A stretch of DNA of 48,569 nt from Gammaproteobacteria bacterium (GCA_002717445.1 PBDY01000016.1:1-48569); one strand, 5' to 3'; shown: positions 34,594-44,897, numbered from the stretch's first letter. The notes: generated by a model not told the origin, from the sequence alone. Translations and numbers: made by a program.

Positions 34594-37059
34594 TTAGAAC
34601 TCATACATCAATTCAACGCCCACTCTTCTTTGGGTGCCAGGATGCGCGAATGATCCACCAAATTCAGGAGCAGGAATCACTTCTGCCAGATAATCCTCGT
34701 CAGTAAGGTTCTTAGCATAGGCGACAATGGTTAAATTATCAGCCTTGATTCCCATTCTCAAATTAACAGTGTCATACTCGTCTCTTTGAGTTTTGTCATA
34801 TGCCATTGGCACGCCGAATAGTGATACTCTAGAGTTGTTCTCTTGCATCACATGGAACCAAGTTGGTCCAACGACTGCATAGTCAAGCTGAGCAAAAAAC
34901 TCTCTGCCATTCGCCATTGGATAATCCAGTGAGATGCCCGCGTTATAGGTATGCTCTGCATGATATGGCACATCATTGCCCACACTGTCTGATCGGACAG
35001 AGTTTTTAATGATTTCACTATCAATTTGAGCACCCGATAGATAAACACTGATGTTGTCATTAACGATGGCTGAAATAGCAAGTTCAAAACCATCCATCTC
35101 TGCTTCATCAATATTTTCAACGATTCTTAAGAGTCCAAATGGTCCAACGATAAACTCAAAGAATTGAAGATCTTTGGCGCTTGTATCGAAGTATGAGCCT
35201 TCAACACTGACTCTATTGCCAGCGAGTCTTGCTTTAAAACCAACCTCTAGTGAATCATTGGTTTCTTTCTCGTAGACGTCAGTCACTGCAACAGGCGATC
35301 CAGGGTTAAGCGGATTGATAAAAGTATCAATCGTTGCTCTCGATCCTGAGTTATTAAAACCACCACTCTTGAATCCTTCACCCCAACTTGTGAAAAGAGT
35401 CAAATCGTCATTCACATCCCAAGTCAGACTGATTTTAGGCTGAAATGCTTCAAAAGATCGACTTTGATCTGGAATGGATGAACTGCTACAAAGACCTGTG
35501 TTAAGTGGGCCACCCTCATATGGGGGTCCATCACAGTCGATATACGTTGAGGATACACCTGTAGGCACAAGACTGTGCACACGTCTGTCTTCTTTGTCGT
35601 ATCGTCCAGCGATAGACAATTCAACGGTATCGCTTACATCAATGTTCACCGATGCAAAAAGTGCAGTTACTTCATTGTCAAAATCATCCCATACCATTTG
35701 TTCAGTTGGGTTGTTTCCATTGGGAGCAACGTACATTCTTGCAGTAATACCTTTGCCTTTATCGGTTCCTTGGTTGACGCCAACTTCTCTTGAAACATCC
35801 AAATAATACATCCCGGCTGACCATCTAATGTCTTGGTCATCGGGTGAAGTTAAACGAATTTCAAAACTGATGTCTTCTTGATTCCTGACTTGATACTGAG
35901 TGCCATCACACCTTGTTGGGGTATACGGTCCAAGCAACAACCCGTTAGGAACAGATGGATCAGGAGATGCAATATACTGTGGTGAAGGCAATGAGAACCC
36001 TTGTCCAGCATTTACAATCTCAGCCAGAGAATCTAAGCATGATTGATCGCCGAAGTAGAAACCGAATGCGCCACTTGTGCCATCGGCACCAAATGCATTA
36101 TCAATATCGCTGTAAAGTGTCCAACCGCTCAAAGTTGCCCAATCAAGCTCTCTTTCCATCTTGACTGAAAACTCTGTTGATTTCTGATCATTGAAATGAT
36201 CGATGTTGTTCACAAATTCAAAATTATGGTCATTCACATCTTCATAAAGTGTAGGAATCCCTAAATATGCCTCGAAGATTGGAAGAGCAAAAACTGCATT
36301 GAATGCAATTGAAGAGGTATCCACTTCACCGTATCGAAGTTTTGCATCGATGGTTGTGTTTTCATCCCAATCACCGACATATCTTGTAACGATGTCATAG
36401 GACTTGTATTGATCGATACAATCATCACACCCTGTCCAGCTGTTTTCTCTCCAACCATCCGTGGTGTTGTAATTAATCATCGCACTGAATGCGCCACCCT
36501 GTGGTGTTGGCCCTTCTGTTTTGGCAGTAATTGCATACGTTGCATCATCGCCAATCGAAACTTTTGCGACAGACCTAGGAACATCACTTGGCATCTCTGT
36601 TGATACTATGATGGCACCTGCAGATGCATTACGGCCATAGAGTGCGCCTTGAGGTCCTTTTAATACTTCAATCTGAGACAATCCCAGATATTCTCTATTT
36701 AAGGCCGCAGGGTTTGTCATCACAATGCCGTCAATGATAAGGCCGAAACTGGTTTCAGCATCACGAGCACCATTGAGCCCCCTGATACTGACTTGTGTAT
36801 CTCCGACCTCAGCAGTGTCTACAATTGTGACTCCTGGAGTTAGGTTTATAAAATCTGCTGCTCTCTGAACGCCAGATCTTTCTATTTGATCTGCCGTTAG
36901 AACGGTTAGAGTGCCGGGAACATCTCTAAGAGACTCTTCCCTTTGTCTCGCTGTAACGGTTATTTCTTCTATAACCGACTGAGCAAAAATCTCAGTGACT
37001 GGCAGCAACATTATCATTGAGACAATTGCTATCAATCCTCTATTTGCGTATTTCGTCAT
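34594..37059 (-). CDS. TonB-dependent outer-membrane receptor
   Basis: A complete 821-residue receptor. The signal peptide ends at IFAQS. The TonB-box-like segment EEITVTARQREESL and the plug domain follow (DVPGTLTVLTADQIE, NLTPGVTIV, the IRGLNGA turn, IEVLKGPQGALYGRNASAGAIIV). The barrel closes with VGVELMYEF. The style is that of the large receptors abundant in marine gammaproteobacteria; the ligand is unknown. It is convergent with the FAD oxidase and dihydropyrimidinase operon and may import that pathway's substrate, but this rests on position only. Confidence 0.95.
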   Translation of the reverse strand: MTKYANRGLIAIVSMIMLLPVTEIFAQSVIEEITVTARQREESLRDVPGTLTVLTADQIERSGVQRAADFINLTPGVTIVDTAEVGDTQVSIRGLNGARDAETSFGLIIDGIVMTNPAALNREYLGLSQIEVLKGPQGALYGRNASAGAIIVSTEMPSDVPRSVAKVSIGDDATYAITAKTEGPTPQGGAFSAMINYNTTDGWRENSWTGCDDCIDQYKSYDIVTRYVGDWDENTTIDAKLRYGEVDTSSIAFNAVFALPIFEAYLGIPTLYEDVNDHNFEFVNNIDHFNDQKSTEFSVKMERELDWATLSGWTLYSDIDNAFGADGTSGAFGFYFGDQSCLDSLAEIVNAGQGFSLPSPQYIASPDPSVPNGLLLGPYTPTRCDGTQYQVRNQEDISFEIRLTSPDDQDIRWSAGMYYLDVSREVGVNQGTDKGKGITARMYVAPNGNNPTEQMVWDDFDNEVTALFASVNIDVSDTVELSIAGRYDKEDRRVHSLVPTGVSSTYIDCDGPPYEGGPLNTGLCSSSSIPDQSRSFEAFQPKISLTWDVNDDLTLFTSWGEGFKSGGFNNSGSRATIDTFINPLNPGSPVAVTDVYEKETNDSLEVGFKARLAGNRVSVEGSYFDTSAKDLQFFEFIVGPFGLLRIVENIDEAEMDGFELAISAIVNDNISVYLSGAQIDSEIIKNSVRSDSVGNDVPYHAEHTYNAGISLDYPMANGREFFAQLDYAVVGPTWFHVMQENNSRVSLFGVPMAYDKTQRDEYDTVNLRMGIKADNLTIVAYAKNLTDEDYLAEVIPAPEFGGSFAHPGTQRRVGVELMYEF

Positions 37060-37309
37060 GTGTAATGCCCTAAGTTATTAAATTTAATTTCCTCAAATTC
37101 CCCCTGATAAATAAAAATGCTTGTTAAATTCTGGATAGCAGTTTTAAATACTTGCGAATTTGATGGCTTTCATTCTAAATGCATTTAAATGTCAATAAAA
37201 GTGAATAGTTCGGATAGGAATGCCTATTGGATCACTGATTTGTTGTATTTTTACAAACATATGGTCTTTTTTGGAGTGATGAATCCTTTATTAGGGGGTA
37301 TTTGAATAA
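37060..37309. promoter_or_regulatory. Divergent promoter region with three inverted repeats
   Basis: This 250-base AT-rich gap between the TonB receptor and an MFS gene has no credible coding frame. It holds the palindrome TAAATGCATTTA (37176-37187), ATAGG-AATG-CCTAT (37214-37227) and TTGTA-TTTT-TACAA (37243-37256). These may be operators for a local regulator; none matches a site I can name. Confidence 0.4.
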
Positions 37310-38485
37310 ATGTTGATTATATTTTTAGTGACATTCATAGGATTAATGGGGTTTGGCATCATATTGCCGCTCTTTCCATTTTATGCTGAGAGGCTCGGCG
37401 CTTCTCCAGAAATAATTACATTAACCATGGCAGTCTTTTCTATGGGTCAATTCATTGCCTCCCCATTCTGGGGAAGGCTCAGCGATTCCATAGGACGCAA
37501 AAAAGTTTTGATTATCAGCTTGGTTGGTTCATCGTTTTCATATGTAATGCTGGCCTTTGCTGAAACATTGACAATGGTGATCATCAGCAGAATCTTATCC
37601 GGATTAATGGCTGGAAATATTTCCATCGCCTTTGCCTATGTGGCAGACATCACAGATGAAGAAAGTCGTTCGGCTGGATTGGGTAAAGTCAGTGCAGCGC
37701 TTGGTCTTGGATTTATGACAGGGCCTGCAATCGGAGGCTTCTTAGCGGGCAATGATGTCGAGAATGCAAATTATGTTCTGACAGCGCTCTCGGGCGCGGG
37801 CATCAATGTCATTGCTTTGATTGGTGCAATATTCTTTTTAAAAGAATCCCTTCCTGACAGTGACAGAAAAACAATAAAGGGTCTTTTCAGCATCTTCAAA
37901 AAAGAAACATTCAGACCTGGAGAAAAAATCATAATGCTTGCCTTGTGTGGATTATTCTTCTATTCGGGCATGTCGCTTATGGAAGCCATCTTTCCTCTCT
38001 GGGCCAATCGCTTGTTCATGTATGGACCAACCCATATCGGCAGTGTTTTTTTCATGCTTGGTTTGATCTCGGTTGTGATACAAGGAGGCCTCATTGGACC
38101 ACTTACAAAATGGCTTGGCGAAATAAGACTTGTTCAAGTAGCAGCGATTTTTATGATGATTGGCCTCTCCCTGATCGGCAGCGCAATCAGTGTTTCAGTG
38201 CTTTGGGTTGGCTTATTTTTCTACGGTTGCGGTGCGGCGATGTTCAACCCAAGCTTGTCAAGTCTGGTCTCTAAAAGTGCGAATGCCAATGAAAAAGGTT
38301 TATTTTTAGGTCAATATCAATCGGCTTGTGCGCTTGGCAGAATTCTCGGACCAACATTCTCTGGTATTTTATTCAGTCAGGTCAATGCCTCTGCGCCACT
38401 GTTCACGGGTGCCATTCTTGGAATCCCTGTTATTGCATTAATCACAAACTTTGCTTTGAGACGTAATAATGAGGGAATAGAATAG
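37310..38485 (+). CDS. MFS drug/metabolite exporter (DHA1, TetA-like)
   Basis: A 391-residue carrier with twelve helices. The loop 2-3 motif is complete (GRLSDSIGRKK) and the opening GFGIILPLFPFYAERLGASP is that of the DHA1/TetA-type antiporters. Helix 5 has the GFMTGPAIGG antiporter motif. It leads a short run with the SDR gene (17 bases apart) and glnS. The exported compound is unknown. Confidence 0.9.
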   Translation: MLIIFLVTFIGLMGFGIILPLFPFYAERLGASPEIITLTMAVFSMGQFIASPFWGRLSDSIGRKKVLIISLVGSSFSYVMLAFAETLTMVIISRILSGLMAGNISIAFAYVADITDEESRSAGLGKVSAALGLGFMTGPAIGGFLAGNDVENANYVLTALSGAGINVIALIGAIFFLKESLPDSDRKTIKGLFSIFKKETFRPGEKIIMLALCGLFFYSGMSLMEAIFPLWANRLFMYGPTHIGSVFFMLGLISVVIQGGLIGPLTKWLGEIRLVQVAAIFMMIGLSLIGSAISVSVLWVGLFFYGCGAAMFNPSLSSLVSKSANANEKGLFLGQYQSACALGRILGPTFSGILFSQVNASAPLFTGAILGIPVIALITNFALRRNNEGIE

Positions 38486-38502
38486 AGTCAAAGGAGTTGA
38501 AT

Positions 38503-39321
38503 ATGAAAAAGACAGTCATTATCACAGGAAGCACTAGAGGCATTGGACTTGGGATGGCCAAAGAATTCCTATCTAGGGGGCACAATGTTGTCGTCACGGG
38601 TACCAGCCATGAAAGCGTTGAGAAAGGTCTGAAGAGCCTTGGCCATAATGAAAATGTAATCGGTGTTCCATGCTTGGTGGAAGAAACCGATTCCATTGAG
38701 AATGTTTGGAACAAAGCCGTCGAGAGATTCAAGACTGTTGATATATGGATCAATAATGCGGGCGCAGCTACCTCGAGAATAGGTTTGGAAAAATTGAGTT
38801 ACGAGGAAATTACCAGAACGATTGATACGAATTTGACAGGCACGATTCTAGCAACAAGAATCGTTTCATCAAGAATGCTCGAACAAGGTTCTGGTCAAAT
38901 ATATATGTTCGAAGGCTTTGGAAGCAATGGACAACTTCAAAAAGGGATCAGTGTTTACGGTTCCACAAAACGTGCCCTTAGATATTTCACAGCAGCAGCT
39001 GCAAATGAATTCAAAGACACGCCAATCATTATAGGGTCAATCAGTCCCGGCATTGTCACCACAGACCTTCTCTTGCGTTCGTCAAGAGCCAGCGAAGAGG
39101 ACTGGGTAAAGGCTAAAAAAGTTTTAAATGTTTTGGCAGATCGTCCAGAAATAGTCACGCCATGGCTGGTCGAACAAGTCCTAAAAAATAATAAAAATGG
39201 AGCTAAAATTGCTTGGCTGACCACAATAAAAGTTCTCGGGAGATTGATCTTTGGGAGAATGTTCTGCAAGAAACAGGTCATTGATGATTGGGAAAGGGAG
39301 CAAGTAGAAAATCATTCATGA
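38503..39321 (+). CDS. Short-chain dehydrogenase/reductase
   Basis: A classical SDR of 272 residues with the cofactor site TGSTRGIGLGMA, NNAGAA in place of the usual NNAG, and the catalytic tyrosine and lysine in YGSTKRA. The serine normally before the tyrosine falls in YMFEGFGSNGQ, where a clear catalytic serine is not obvious. An arginine after the glycine motif (STRGIG) leaves NAD versus NADP open. The ATG at 38503 follows AAGGAG at six bases; a TTG at 38497 is rejected. Its stop overlaps the glnS start (ATGA). Confidence 0.88.
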   Translation: MKKTVIITGSTRGIGLGMAKEFLSRGHNVVVTGTSHESVEKGLKSLGHNENVIGVPCLVEETDSIENVWNKAVERFKTVDIWINNAGAATSRIGLEKLSYEEITRTIDTNLTGTILATRIVSSRMLEQGSGQIYMFEGFGSNGQLQKGISVYGSTKRALRYFTAAAANEFKDTPIIIGSISPGIVTTDLLLRSSRASEEDWVKAKKVLNVLADRPEIVTPWLVEQVLKNNKNGAKIAWLTTIKVLGRLIFGRMFCKKQVIDDWEREQVENHS

Positions 39322-40985
39322 GTAAAAAAGAGAAATATCGAGGCAAGGACTTCATTCGTCAGATGATCCATCATGATATCGATTCAGGTATCAACGACGG
39401 AAGACTGGCAACGAGGTTTCCTCCTGAGCCCAATGGATATTTACACATTGGGCACGCGCTCTCAATTTGCATTAACTTTGGAATTGCTAAAGAATTTGAT
39501 GCGCCCTGCTATTTGAGATTTGATGACACCAATCCTGCTAAGGAGTCAGAAGAATATGTCAATTCAATCATGGAAGATGTGAAATGGCTTGGATTTGATT
39601 GGGGCAATAATCTTGCTCATGCTTCAGATTACTTCGGTTCAATCCATGAGCTTGCTTTGGAACTGATTGAAAAAGATCTCGCTTATGTCGACAGCCAAAC
39701 AAGCGAGGAATTAAAAAACACCAGAGGCACACTCAACACTCCAGGAACAAAAAGCCCATATCGTGATCGTTCAATCGCTGAAAACCTCGGGCTATTTGAA
39801 AGAATGAAAAACGGTGAATTTGAAAACGGTGAACATGTTCTCAGAGCAAAGATAGACATGTCATCGCCAAACATCAATTTAAGAGATCCGATCATCTATC
39901 GAATTCTTCACATGGATCATCAAAAAACCGGTGAGGAATGGTGCATCTATCCAATGTATGATTTTGCACACACTCTATCGGATGCATTAGAGGGAACAAC
40001 TCACTCTCTCTGTACGCTGGAATTTGAAGACCATAGGCCTTTATACGAATGGTTCCTTGACAACCTCAGTCTTCCAACAAAACCAAGGCAGATTGAATTC
40101 TCACGCTTGAATGTGGAACACACCATAACCAGCAAGAGGAAACTAGCTGAGTTGATTGATTCAGGCCATGTTGAAGGCTGGGATGACCCAAGAATGCCAA
40201 CCATCTCAGGATTGAGAAAAAGAGGCTATCCAGCGAGTGCAATAAGAGAATTTTGTAGACGAGTCGGTATCACTAAAAAGGACAAGTCCATTGAGATGTC
40301 TCTTCTTGAAAGCACCGTGCGAGAACAATTGGATGCATCTTGCAACAGGGCGATGGCAATACTAAAACCCTTAAAGATAACCATTAAGAATTACCCGGAA
40401 GGTGAAACCGAAATACTCGAGGCAAAAAATCATCCGAAGAATGAAGAAATGGGAAGCCGAGAATTGCCATTCAGTCAAAACATTTTGATAGAGAAAGATG
40501 ATTTTATGGAAAACCCAGATAAGGATTTTTTCAGACTTTCTCCAGGCTCTGAAGTCCGGCTTCGATATGCATACATTATAAAATGTGAAGAAGTCATTAA
40601 AAATGAGAATGACGAAATAGTTGAACTCATCTGTTCGTATGACCCGGATACAAAGAGCGGAAGCGGTACATCAACAAAAAAGGTCAAAAGCGCAATTCAC
40701 TGGGTCTCTGAGAATCACTCGATTGGTGGAAAAGTGAATCTTTTTGAAACACTCTATACAGATCAAAATCCAAAATCAGACAGTCCACTGAATCCCGACT
40801 CAATCATTGAGCTCGATCAACCTGCATATGAGCAATCACTCTCAAAAGCAAAGATTGGCTCAAGGTTTCAGTTTGAAAGAAATGGTTACTTCATCGTGGA
40901 TCAAATCGAGGGAGATGAACTAATATTTAATAGAATTGTCACTCTTAAAGACACTTGGGCCAAAATTCAGAAAAAAAAGAAATAG
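39318..40985 (+). CDS. glnS: Glutaminyl-tRNA synthetase
   Basis: Charges tRNA-Gln directly, as in gammaproteobacteria. The 555-residue protein has the class I HIGH motif in PPEPNGYLHIGHA, RFDDTNPAKE, the KMSKS-equivalent ITSKRKL, and the two-barrel anticodon-binding domain ending LKDTWAKIQ. The start is the ATG at 39318 (MSKKEKYRGK), which overlaps the SDR stop codon; the same frame extends upstream to a GTG at 39288, but the added residues lie within the SDR gene and are unlike GlnS. It is convergent with metA, with two bases between stop codons. Confidence 0.97.
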   Translation: MSKKEKYRGKDFIRQMIHHDIDSGINDGRLATRFPPEPNGYLHIGHALSICINFGIAKEFDAPCYLRFDDTNPAKESEEYVNSIMEDVKWLGFDWGNNLAHASDYFGSIHELALELIEKDLAYVDSQTSEELKNTRGTLNTPGTKSPYRDRSIAENLGLFERMKNGEFENGEHVLRAKIDMSSPNINLRDPIIYRILHMDHQKTGEEWCIYPMYDFAHTLSDALEGTTHSLCTLEFEDHRPLYEWFLDNLSLPTKPRQIEFSRLNVEHTITSKRKLAELIDSGHVEGWDDPRMPTISGLRKRGYPASAIREFCRRVGITKKDKSIEMSLLESTVREQLDASCNRAMAILKPLKITIKNYPEGETEILEAKNHPKNEEMGSRELPFSQNILIEKDDFMENPDKDFFRLSPGSEVRLRYAYIIKCEEVIKNENDEIVELICSYDPDTKSGSGTSTKKVKSAIHWVSENHSIGGKVNLFETLYTDQNPKSDSPLNPDSIIELDQPAYEQSLSKAKIGSRFQFERNGYFIVDQIEGDELIFNRIVTLKDTWAKIQKKKK

Positions 40986-40987
40986 AT

Positions 40988-41968
40988 TTAAGACTGAACT
41001 AAAGATTCAAGCCAATTGTTGTAAATAATTTCACCCGCACTTTCCCAACCAGAGTCAATGCCTGAAATCATTCCATCGTTCAGTGAGATCTCTTTAGGAC
41101 TGGTAAGGACACTTTGTTTTATTTCATCGAGCTCCAGGATGTTAGAGTCTGAAAAATAGTTATTGGGCAATGGTGGGTAATCGTCCCGTTTCCCAGAAAC
41201 AAAATTATTTATTTCACGTTGATATTCTTTGAGTATGCTGTTTTTACTGTATTCTGGATGACCCTGAAAGAGCAAAAGACTCCCGTCTTCTGTGGCTGCT
41301 AAATAGAGCCCGGCAAAATCATTGGATGCCAAGATTCTAAGATCAGTCGATTCAATTGCTTCCATGGGAAAATCATAATAATGGGAATGAGGACCGTCAA
41401 AACCATTCTCAATGCCCTGAGTGAGTGGATGATTTCCTTCGCCTAATTGGTGTTGAAAAATACCCCATGCCTTTTCATCTCGCATTTGCCTTTCAATTCC
41501 ATATTTTGCCTTCATGATCGCATGAGTTGCAAGACACGAGCAGAGGATAGAGGTTGCATTTGATTCGGCCCATTTAAAAACATCAATCAGCGGTTCCCAA
41601 AAATCCTCCTGAGTCATGTCTTGTTGAGATGGATTGGCGCCAGAAATGATGAGTCCATCGTACTTTCTCTTCTGGAATGCTTTAATCTCATTATAGTTCT
41701 CGCCAATATAAGCCTTAAATTTTTCACTTCTGTTCTCGGTTGCAACAGATGTTGGGTGAAGATGAATAAGGAATTCATTGTTGCTGGAAAGCATGCTCAC
41801 AAACTGACGCTCAGTGGCCTGAAAAGCAGCATCCGGCATTAGGTTCAAAAAACCTATGTGCAATTCCTTAGAGCATGGTTGCTTTTCGGAAAATTCATTG
41901 TCGACAACTAATCCGGATGATTTAAGTCGCTCCAAAGATGGGAGATTTGGATGAGAAATAACAGGCAT
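40988..41968 (-). CDS. metA: Homoserine O-acyltransferase, MetA family
   Basis: Activates homoserine by acylation, the first committed step of methionine synthesis. At 326 residues, the fold and catalytic residues of MetA are kept: C145 in SCLATHA as nucleophile, and H237 and E239 in GHPEY. KAWGIFQHQ and GPHSHYYDF are further family blocks. The position that distinguishes succinyl from acetyl donors (G in PLG of E. coli) falls in SGANPSQQD, where serine is found, so the acyl donor is uncertain. The O-acetylhomoserine-type MetY in the same operon argues for acetyl. It is the last gene of the TPP-led run, seven bases after the hydrolase. Confidence 0.88.
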   Translation of the reverse strand: MPVISHPNLPSLERLKSSGLVVDNEFSEKQPCSKELHIGFLNLMPDAAFQATERQFVSMLSSNNEFLIHLHPTSVATENRSEKFKAYIGENYNEIKAFQKRKYDGLIISGANPSQQDMTQEDFWEPLIDVFKWAESNATSILCSCLATHAIMKAKYGIERQMRDEKAWGIFQHQLGEGNHPLTQGIENGFDGPHSHYYDFPMEAIESTDLRILASNDFAGLYLAATEDGSLLLFQGHPEYSKNSILKEYQREINNFVSGKRDDYPPLPNNYFSDSNILELDEIKQSVLTSPKEISLNDGMISGIDSGWESAGEIIYNNWLESLVQS

Positions 41969-41975
41969 GGGAGTT

Positions 41976-42764
41976 TTATACTACCGTGGCTATCGCATCC
42001 AACATTTCATTTGGTGCCTCATTCACAATTGCATGACCGCAATTTGGAAGCATTACTGTTCTCGACTGAGGTATGTTCTCAGCCAATGATTTCGAATTTC
42101 TGACCGGCGTCATAAAATCATCCTCGCCCAAAATCAGCAAGGTGGGCGATTTGATATCGCTGCTTCTCTCAATCCCTGAGGTGTAGTCTTGGCATGCCTT
42201 AAGATCATTATAAATCACTCCAGGTCCACTTCTTTCCAGCAGTCTTTGCAGCTTTCCAATCATCCAAGTTCCAGGCACCTGAGATCCGCCCAAATGGGCA
42301 GACTTGCTGTGAGACCAGAAATTGACCATCTCTTTTGCAACATGCAAATCATCTCTTGCACTGTTGAGAAGCACCTCCCCAACTGGCATCGGGATGGAAG
42401 TGCCGACCATGACTAAAGTGGTGATTCGATCCGGGTATCTCGCTGCAACATCAAATGCGACCAATGAACCCATGCTGTGACCAACAATGATTGTTTTCTC
42501 CTGCTGTGTTGCATCAAGAGCTTGTATGACCCAATCAGCCATTCCTTCGATGGTGTCAATCACAGAACCTTCTGACCGCCCATGTCCGGGCAAGTCTAGA
42601 GCATGAATATTGAGACCTTTTCTTGCAAAGTGTCTCCCGGCCAATGTCCATACCGTGTGATCCATTGCTGTGCCATGGATAAAGGTCATCCCTAAATTTC
42701 CTTCGACATGTTCCCTGCTTCCGGTTGCTATGTAGGTCTTCTGATTATCAACATCAATATACAT
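41976..42764 (-). CDS. Alpha/beta-fold hydrolase
   Basis: A 262-residue hydrolase with the full catalytic set: oxyanion strand FIHGTAMD, nucleophile elbow G-H-S-M-G, acid in LGEDDFMTP and histidine in NCGHAIVNEAP. There is no signal peptide, so it is cytosolic. It resembles esterase or carboxylester-hydrolase-like relatives of unknown substrate. It lies between metY and metA with gaps of 13 and 7 bases, so it may serve methionine or thiamine salvage. MetX is also of this fold, but this protein is too short and lacks MetX blocks. Confidence 0.88.
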   Translation of the reverse strand: MYIDVDNQKTYIATGSREHVEGNLGMTFIHGTAMDHTVWTLAGRHFARKGLNIHALDLPGHGRSEGSVIDTIEGMADWVIQALDATQQEKTIIVGHSMGSLVAFDVAARYPDRITTLVMVGTSIPMPVGEVLLNSARDDLHVAKEMVNFWSHSKSAHLGGSQVPGTWMIGKLQRLLERSGPGVIYNDLKACQDYTSGIERSSDIKSPTLLILGEDDFMTPVRNSKSLAENIPQSRTVMLPNCGHAIVNEAPNEMLDAIATVV

Positions 42765-42777
42765 AATTTACTCTCTA

Positions 42778-44082
42778 TTATTTCTTAAGCGCTTTGGCTG
42801 CTGCCCTAAAGCCATTTTCAAGATCTTCTATGAGATCATCCACCGATTCGATCCCAATGGACAGCCTAATCAATCCCTCTGAAATGCCTGCCTCTTCTAA
42901 GGCTTCAACAGACATCCTTTGATGAGTAGTGCTTGCCGGATGAATAACCAGTGATTTCGCATCACCTATGTTGGCTAAATTTGAGAACAGATCCAGCCGA
43001 TCAATGAATACTTGTCCAATTTCCCGCCCGCCTTTTATCCCAAAACTAAAGACTGCTGTGGAGCCCTTGGGAAGCAATTCTTTTGCTAAATCATGATTGG
43101 GATGATTGGTTAAGTTGGGGTGACTGACCCAATCAACCATGTCATTTTGATCCAGATACTCAACGACTTGATTGGTATTGCTGATGTGTTTATCCATTCT
43201 GACTGAAAGTGTTTCAGTGCCATTGAGCACCAAGAACGCAGAATGAGGAGCCAAACATGAGCCAAAGTCTCTTGCAGCTTCATTTCTGACGCGTGAAATA
43301 AATGCTGCGGGCCCAAATTCTTCAGTAAATGAGAGATTGTGGAACCCTTCGTACTTATCTGTCATCTGTGGAAACTTATTGGTTGCCTCCCAATCAAATG
43401 TCCCACCATCAACAATTAAGCCTGCCATGGTGGTCCCATGACCACTTAAGAACTTGGTTGCAGAATGAACAACAATGTCTGCCCCCAAATCAAATGGCTT
43501 CATTAAATAAGGCGTTGTGGTTGTCGAATCAATGACCAATGGAATTTCATGATCATGAGCAATTTTTGAAATCTCAGGTATGTTAAAGACCTCGGTTTTC
43601 GGATTGGCAACAGTCTCTCCAAAAATGAGTCTGGTTTCTGGCTTGATGGCATTCTTGAATCCCTCAATGTCGTTTGGATCCACGAAAGTGGTTGTGATCC
43701 CAAATCGGGGGAGCGTGTATTCCAATAAATTGTGTGTTCCGCCATAAAGGGCATAAGATGCAACGATGTGTCCACCTTGATCGACCAATGTCGCGATTGC
43801 ATTGTATACAGCCGCCTGACCACTCGATGTTGCAACGGCTCCAACGCCGCCTTCCAGTGCGGATATTCGTTCCTCTAAAACCGCTGTTGTTGGATTGGAG
43901 ATGCGTGAATAAACGTGCCCCCCTCTCTCGATGTTAAACATTGCAGCGCCGGCATCGGAATCTCTAAAAACATAGGATGCAGTTTGATAAATTGGAACGG
44001 CACGCGATCCCGTCTCCTTATCTGGTCTGTGGCCAGCATGGTTGGATAGTGTGTCAAATTCAAATGTTTTTACTTTTGCCAT
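42778..44082 (-). CDS. metY: O-acetylhomoserine sulfhydrylase, second copy
   Basis: A 434-residue PLP enzyme of the same family as the product of 6397-7677 but clearly diverged. Blocks: [42 protein letters not shown] and the PLP lysine K210 in [12 protein letters not shown]. It makes homocysteine from O-acetylhomoserine and sulfide. The ATG at 44082 ([10 protein letters not shown]) lies five bases after the kinase stop; a longer frame to 44154 would overlap the kinase and adds unrelated residues. It is fourth in the TPP-riboswitch operon and is followed by a hydrolase and metA. Confidence 0.94.
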   Translation of the reverse strand: MAKVKTFEFDTLSNHAGHRPDKETGSRAVPIYQTASYVFRDSDAGAAMFNIERGGHVYSRISNPTTAVLEERISALEGGVGAVATSSGQAAVYNAIATLVDQGGHIVASYALYGGTHNLLEYTLPRFGITTTFVDPNDIEGFKNAIKPETRLIFGETVANPKTEVFNIPEISKIAHDHEIPLVIDSTTTTPYLMKPFDLGADIVVHSATKFLSGHGTTMAGLIVDGGTFDWEATNKFPQMTDKYEGFHNLSFTEEFGPAAFISRVRNEAARDFGSCLAPHSAFLVLNGTETLSVRMDKHISNTNQVVEYLDQNDMVDWVSHPNLTNHPNHDLAKELLPKGSTAVFSFGIKGGREIGQVFIDRLDLFSNLANIGDAKSLVIHPASTTHQRMSVEALEEAGISEGLIRLSIGIESVDDLIEDLENGFRAAAKALKK

Positions 44083-44087
44083 AATTC

Positions 44088-44897
44088 TTATACGTTTAGT
44101 TCTGTTTTGAGCGAAGTCATCAACTTCGTTTCTGAAGGTTTTATTGTATAGCATTTATTGAGAATCAAAAGCCAAATCAAGGTGACATATTTTGAAAGTT
44201 TCCCGAATTGTTCAAGCGTCTCAATATCAATATCTTGAGTTGCTAGACCATACTCTGATAAGAAATATAAAATTTCACTCTCACTCATTTCAAAATGTTC
44301 AATGGCATAAGCAAGGTCAAAGTATGGGAGGTTTAATGATGCGTACTCCCAATCAATGAATTGTATTTGATCGCTGCATAATACATTTTCAGGATGAAGA
44401 TCATTGTGACAAAGGCAATATTTTCCATGCTCATCGCTGAGAGAATCATGCAATTCGATTGCTGCTTTAAAGACACTCTTTTCATCTTCATTTTCCATTT
44501 GGCGTCCATATGCAATCAAAGAATCGTGAAAGGCATAATCTAAATCATCCACTGGATACGAATGAAGAGAAATGAGGCTTTTAGCAAGGGAAGAAAGCAA
44601 GGATTTTCTGTTTGTTGATTGAAGGATATGCTCGCCTTCAACCTCAGTGACTATCATGATCTTGAATTCTTCATCATAGAATAAGGGCTCTGGGGTCAGC
44701 TTTATCTGTTCAATGCTGCTCAATAAATTGAATTCTCTTTTGGGATCTATATTGAATGGGTTGATATCAATCTGGTAATGACTCAATATCGCCCTCCTCC
44801 CTTTGTACAGGCAACGATATGTATCTTTATAGAGGCCATCTTTGATGATCGAAAACGATTCTAAGCCATCAATACAATCGAAGAAGTCATGGGTCAT
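44088..44897 (-). CDS. Choline/thiamine kinase-like phosphotransferase
   Basis: A 269-residue APH/choline-kinase-fold enzyme. The catalytic loop is H164-N-D166-LHPE-N171 and the metal-binding motif is IDWE (D182), the standard set for small-molecule kinases of this fold. Behind a TPP riboswitch, and next to a PnuC-type carrier and a TonB receptor, it is best read as a thiamine kinase trapping imported thiamine as its monophosphate, analogous to ThiK. That assignment is inference from context; choline or aminoglycoside-type substrates are not excluded by sequence. The gap to the PnuC gene is three bases. Confidence 0.82.
   Translation of the reverse strand: MTHDFFDCIDGLESFSIIKDGLYKDTYRCLYKGRRAILSHYQIDINPFNIDPKREFNLLSSIEQIKLTPEPLFYDEEFKIMIVTEVEGEHILQSTNRKSLLSSLAKSLISLHSYPVDDLDYAFHDSLIAYGRQMENEDEKSVFKAAIELHDSLSDEHGKYCLCHNDLHPENVLCSDQIQFIDWEYASLNLPYFDLAYAIEHFEMSESEILYFLSEYGLATQDIDIETLEQFGKLSKYVTLIWLLILNKCYTIKPSETKLMTSLKTELNV

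Noticed and set aside
37243-37256. TTGTA-TTTT-TACAA as a terminator
   Set aside because: The stem is AT-rich and short with no T run beyond it; an operator is more likely than a terminator.
41976-42764. Hydrolase between metY and metA as MetX homoserine acetyltransferase
   Set aside because: It is about 100 residues shorter than MetX and lacks the cap domain; a MetA-type acyltransferase is encoded next to it.
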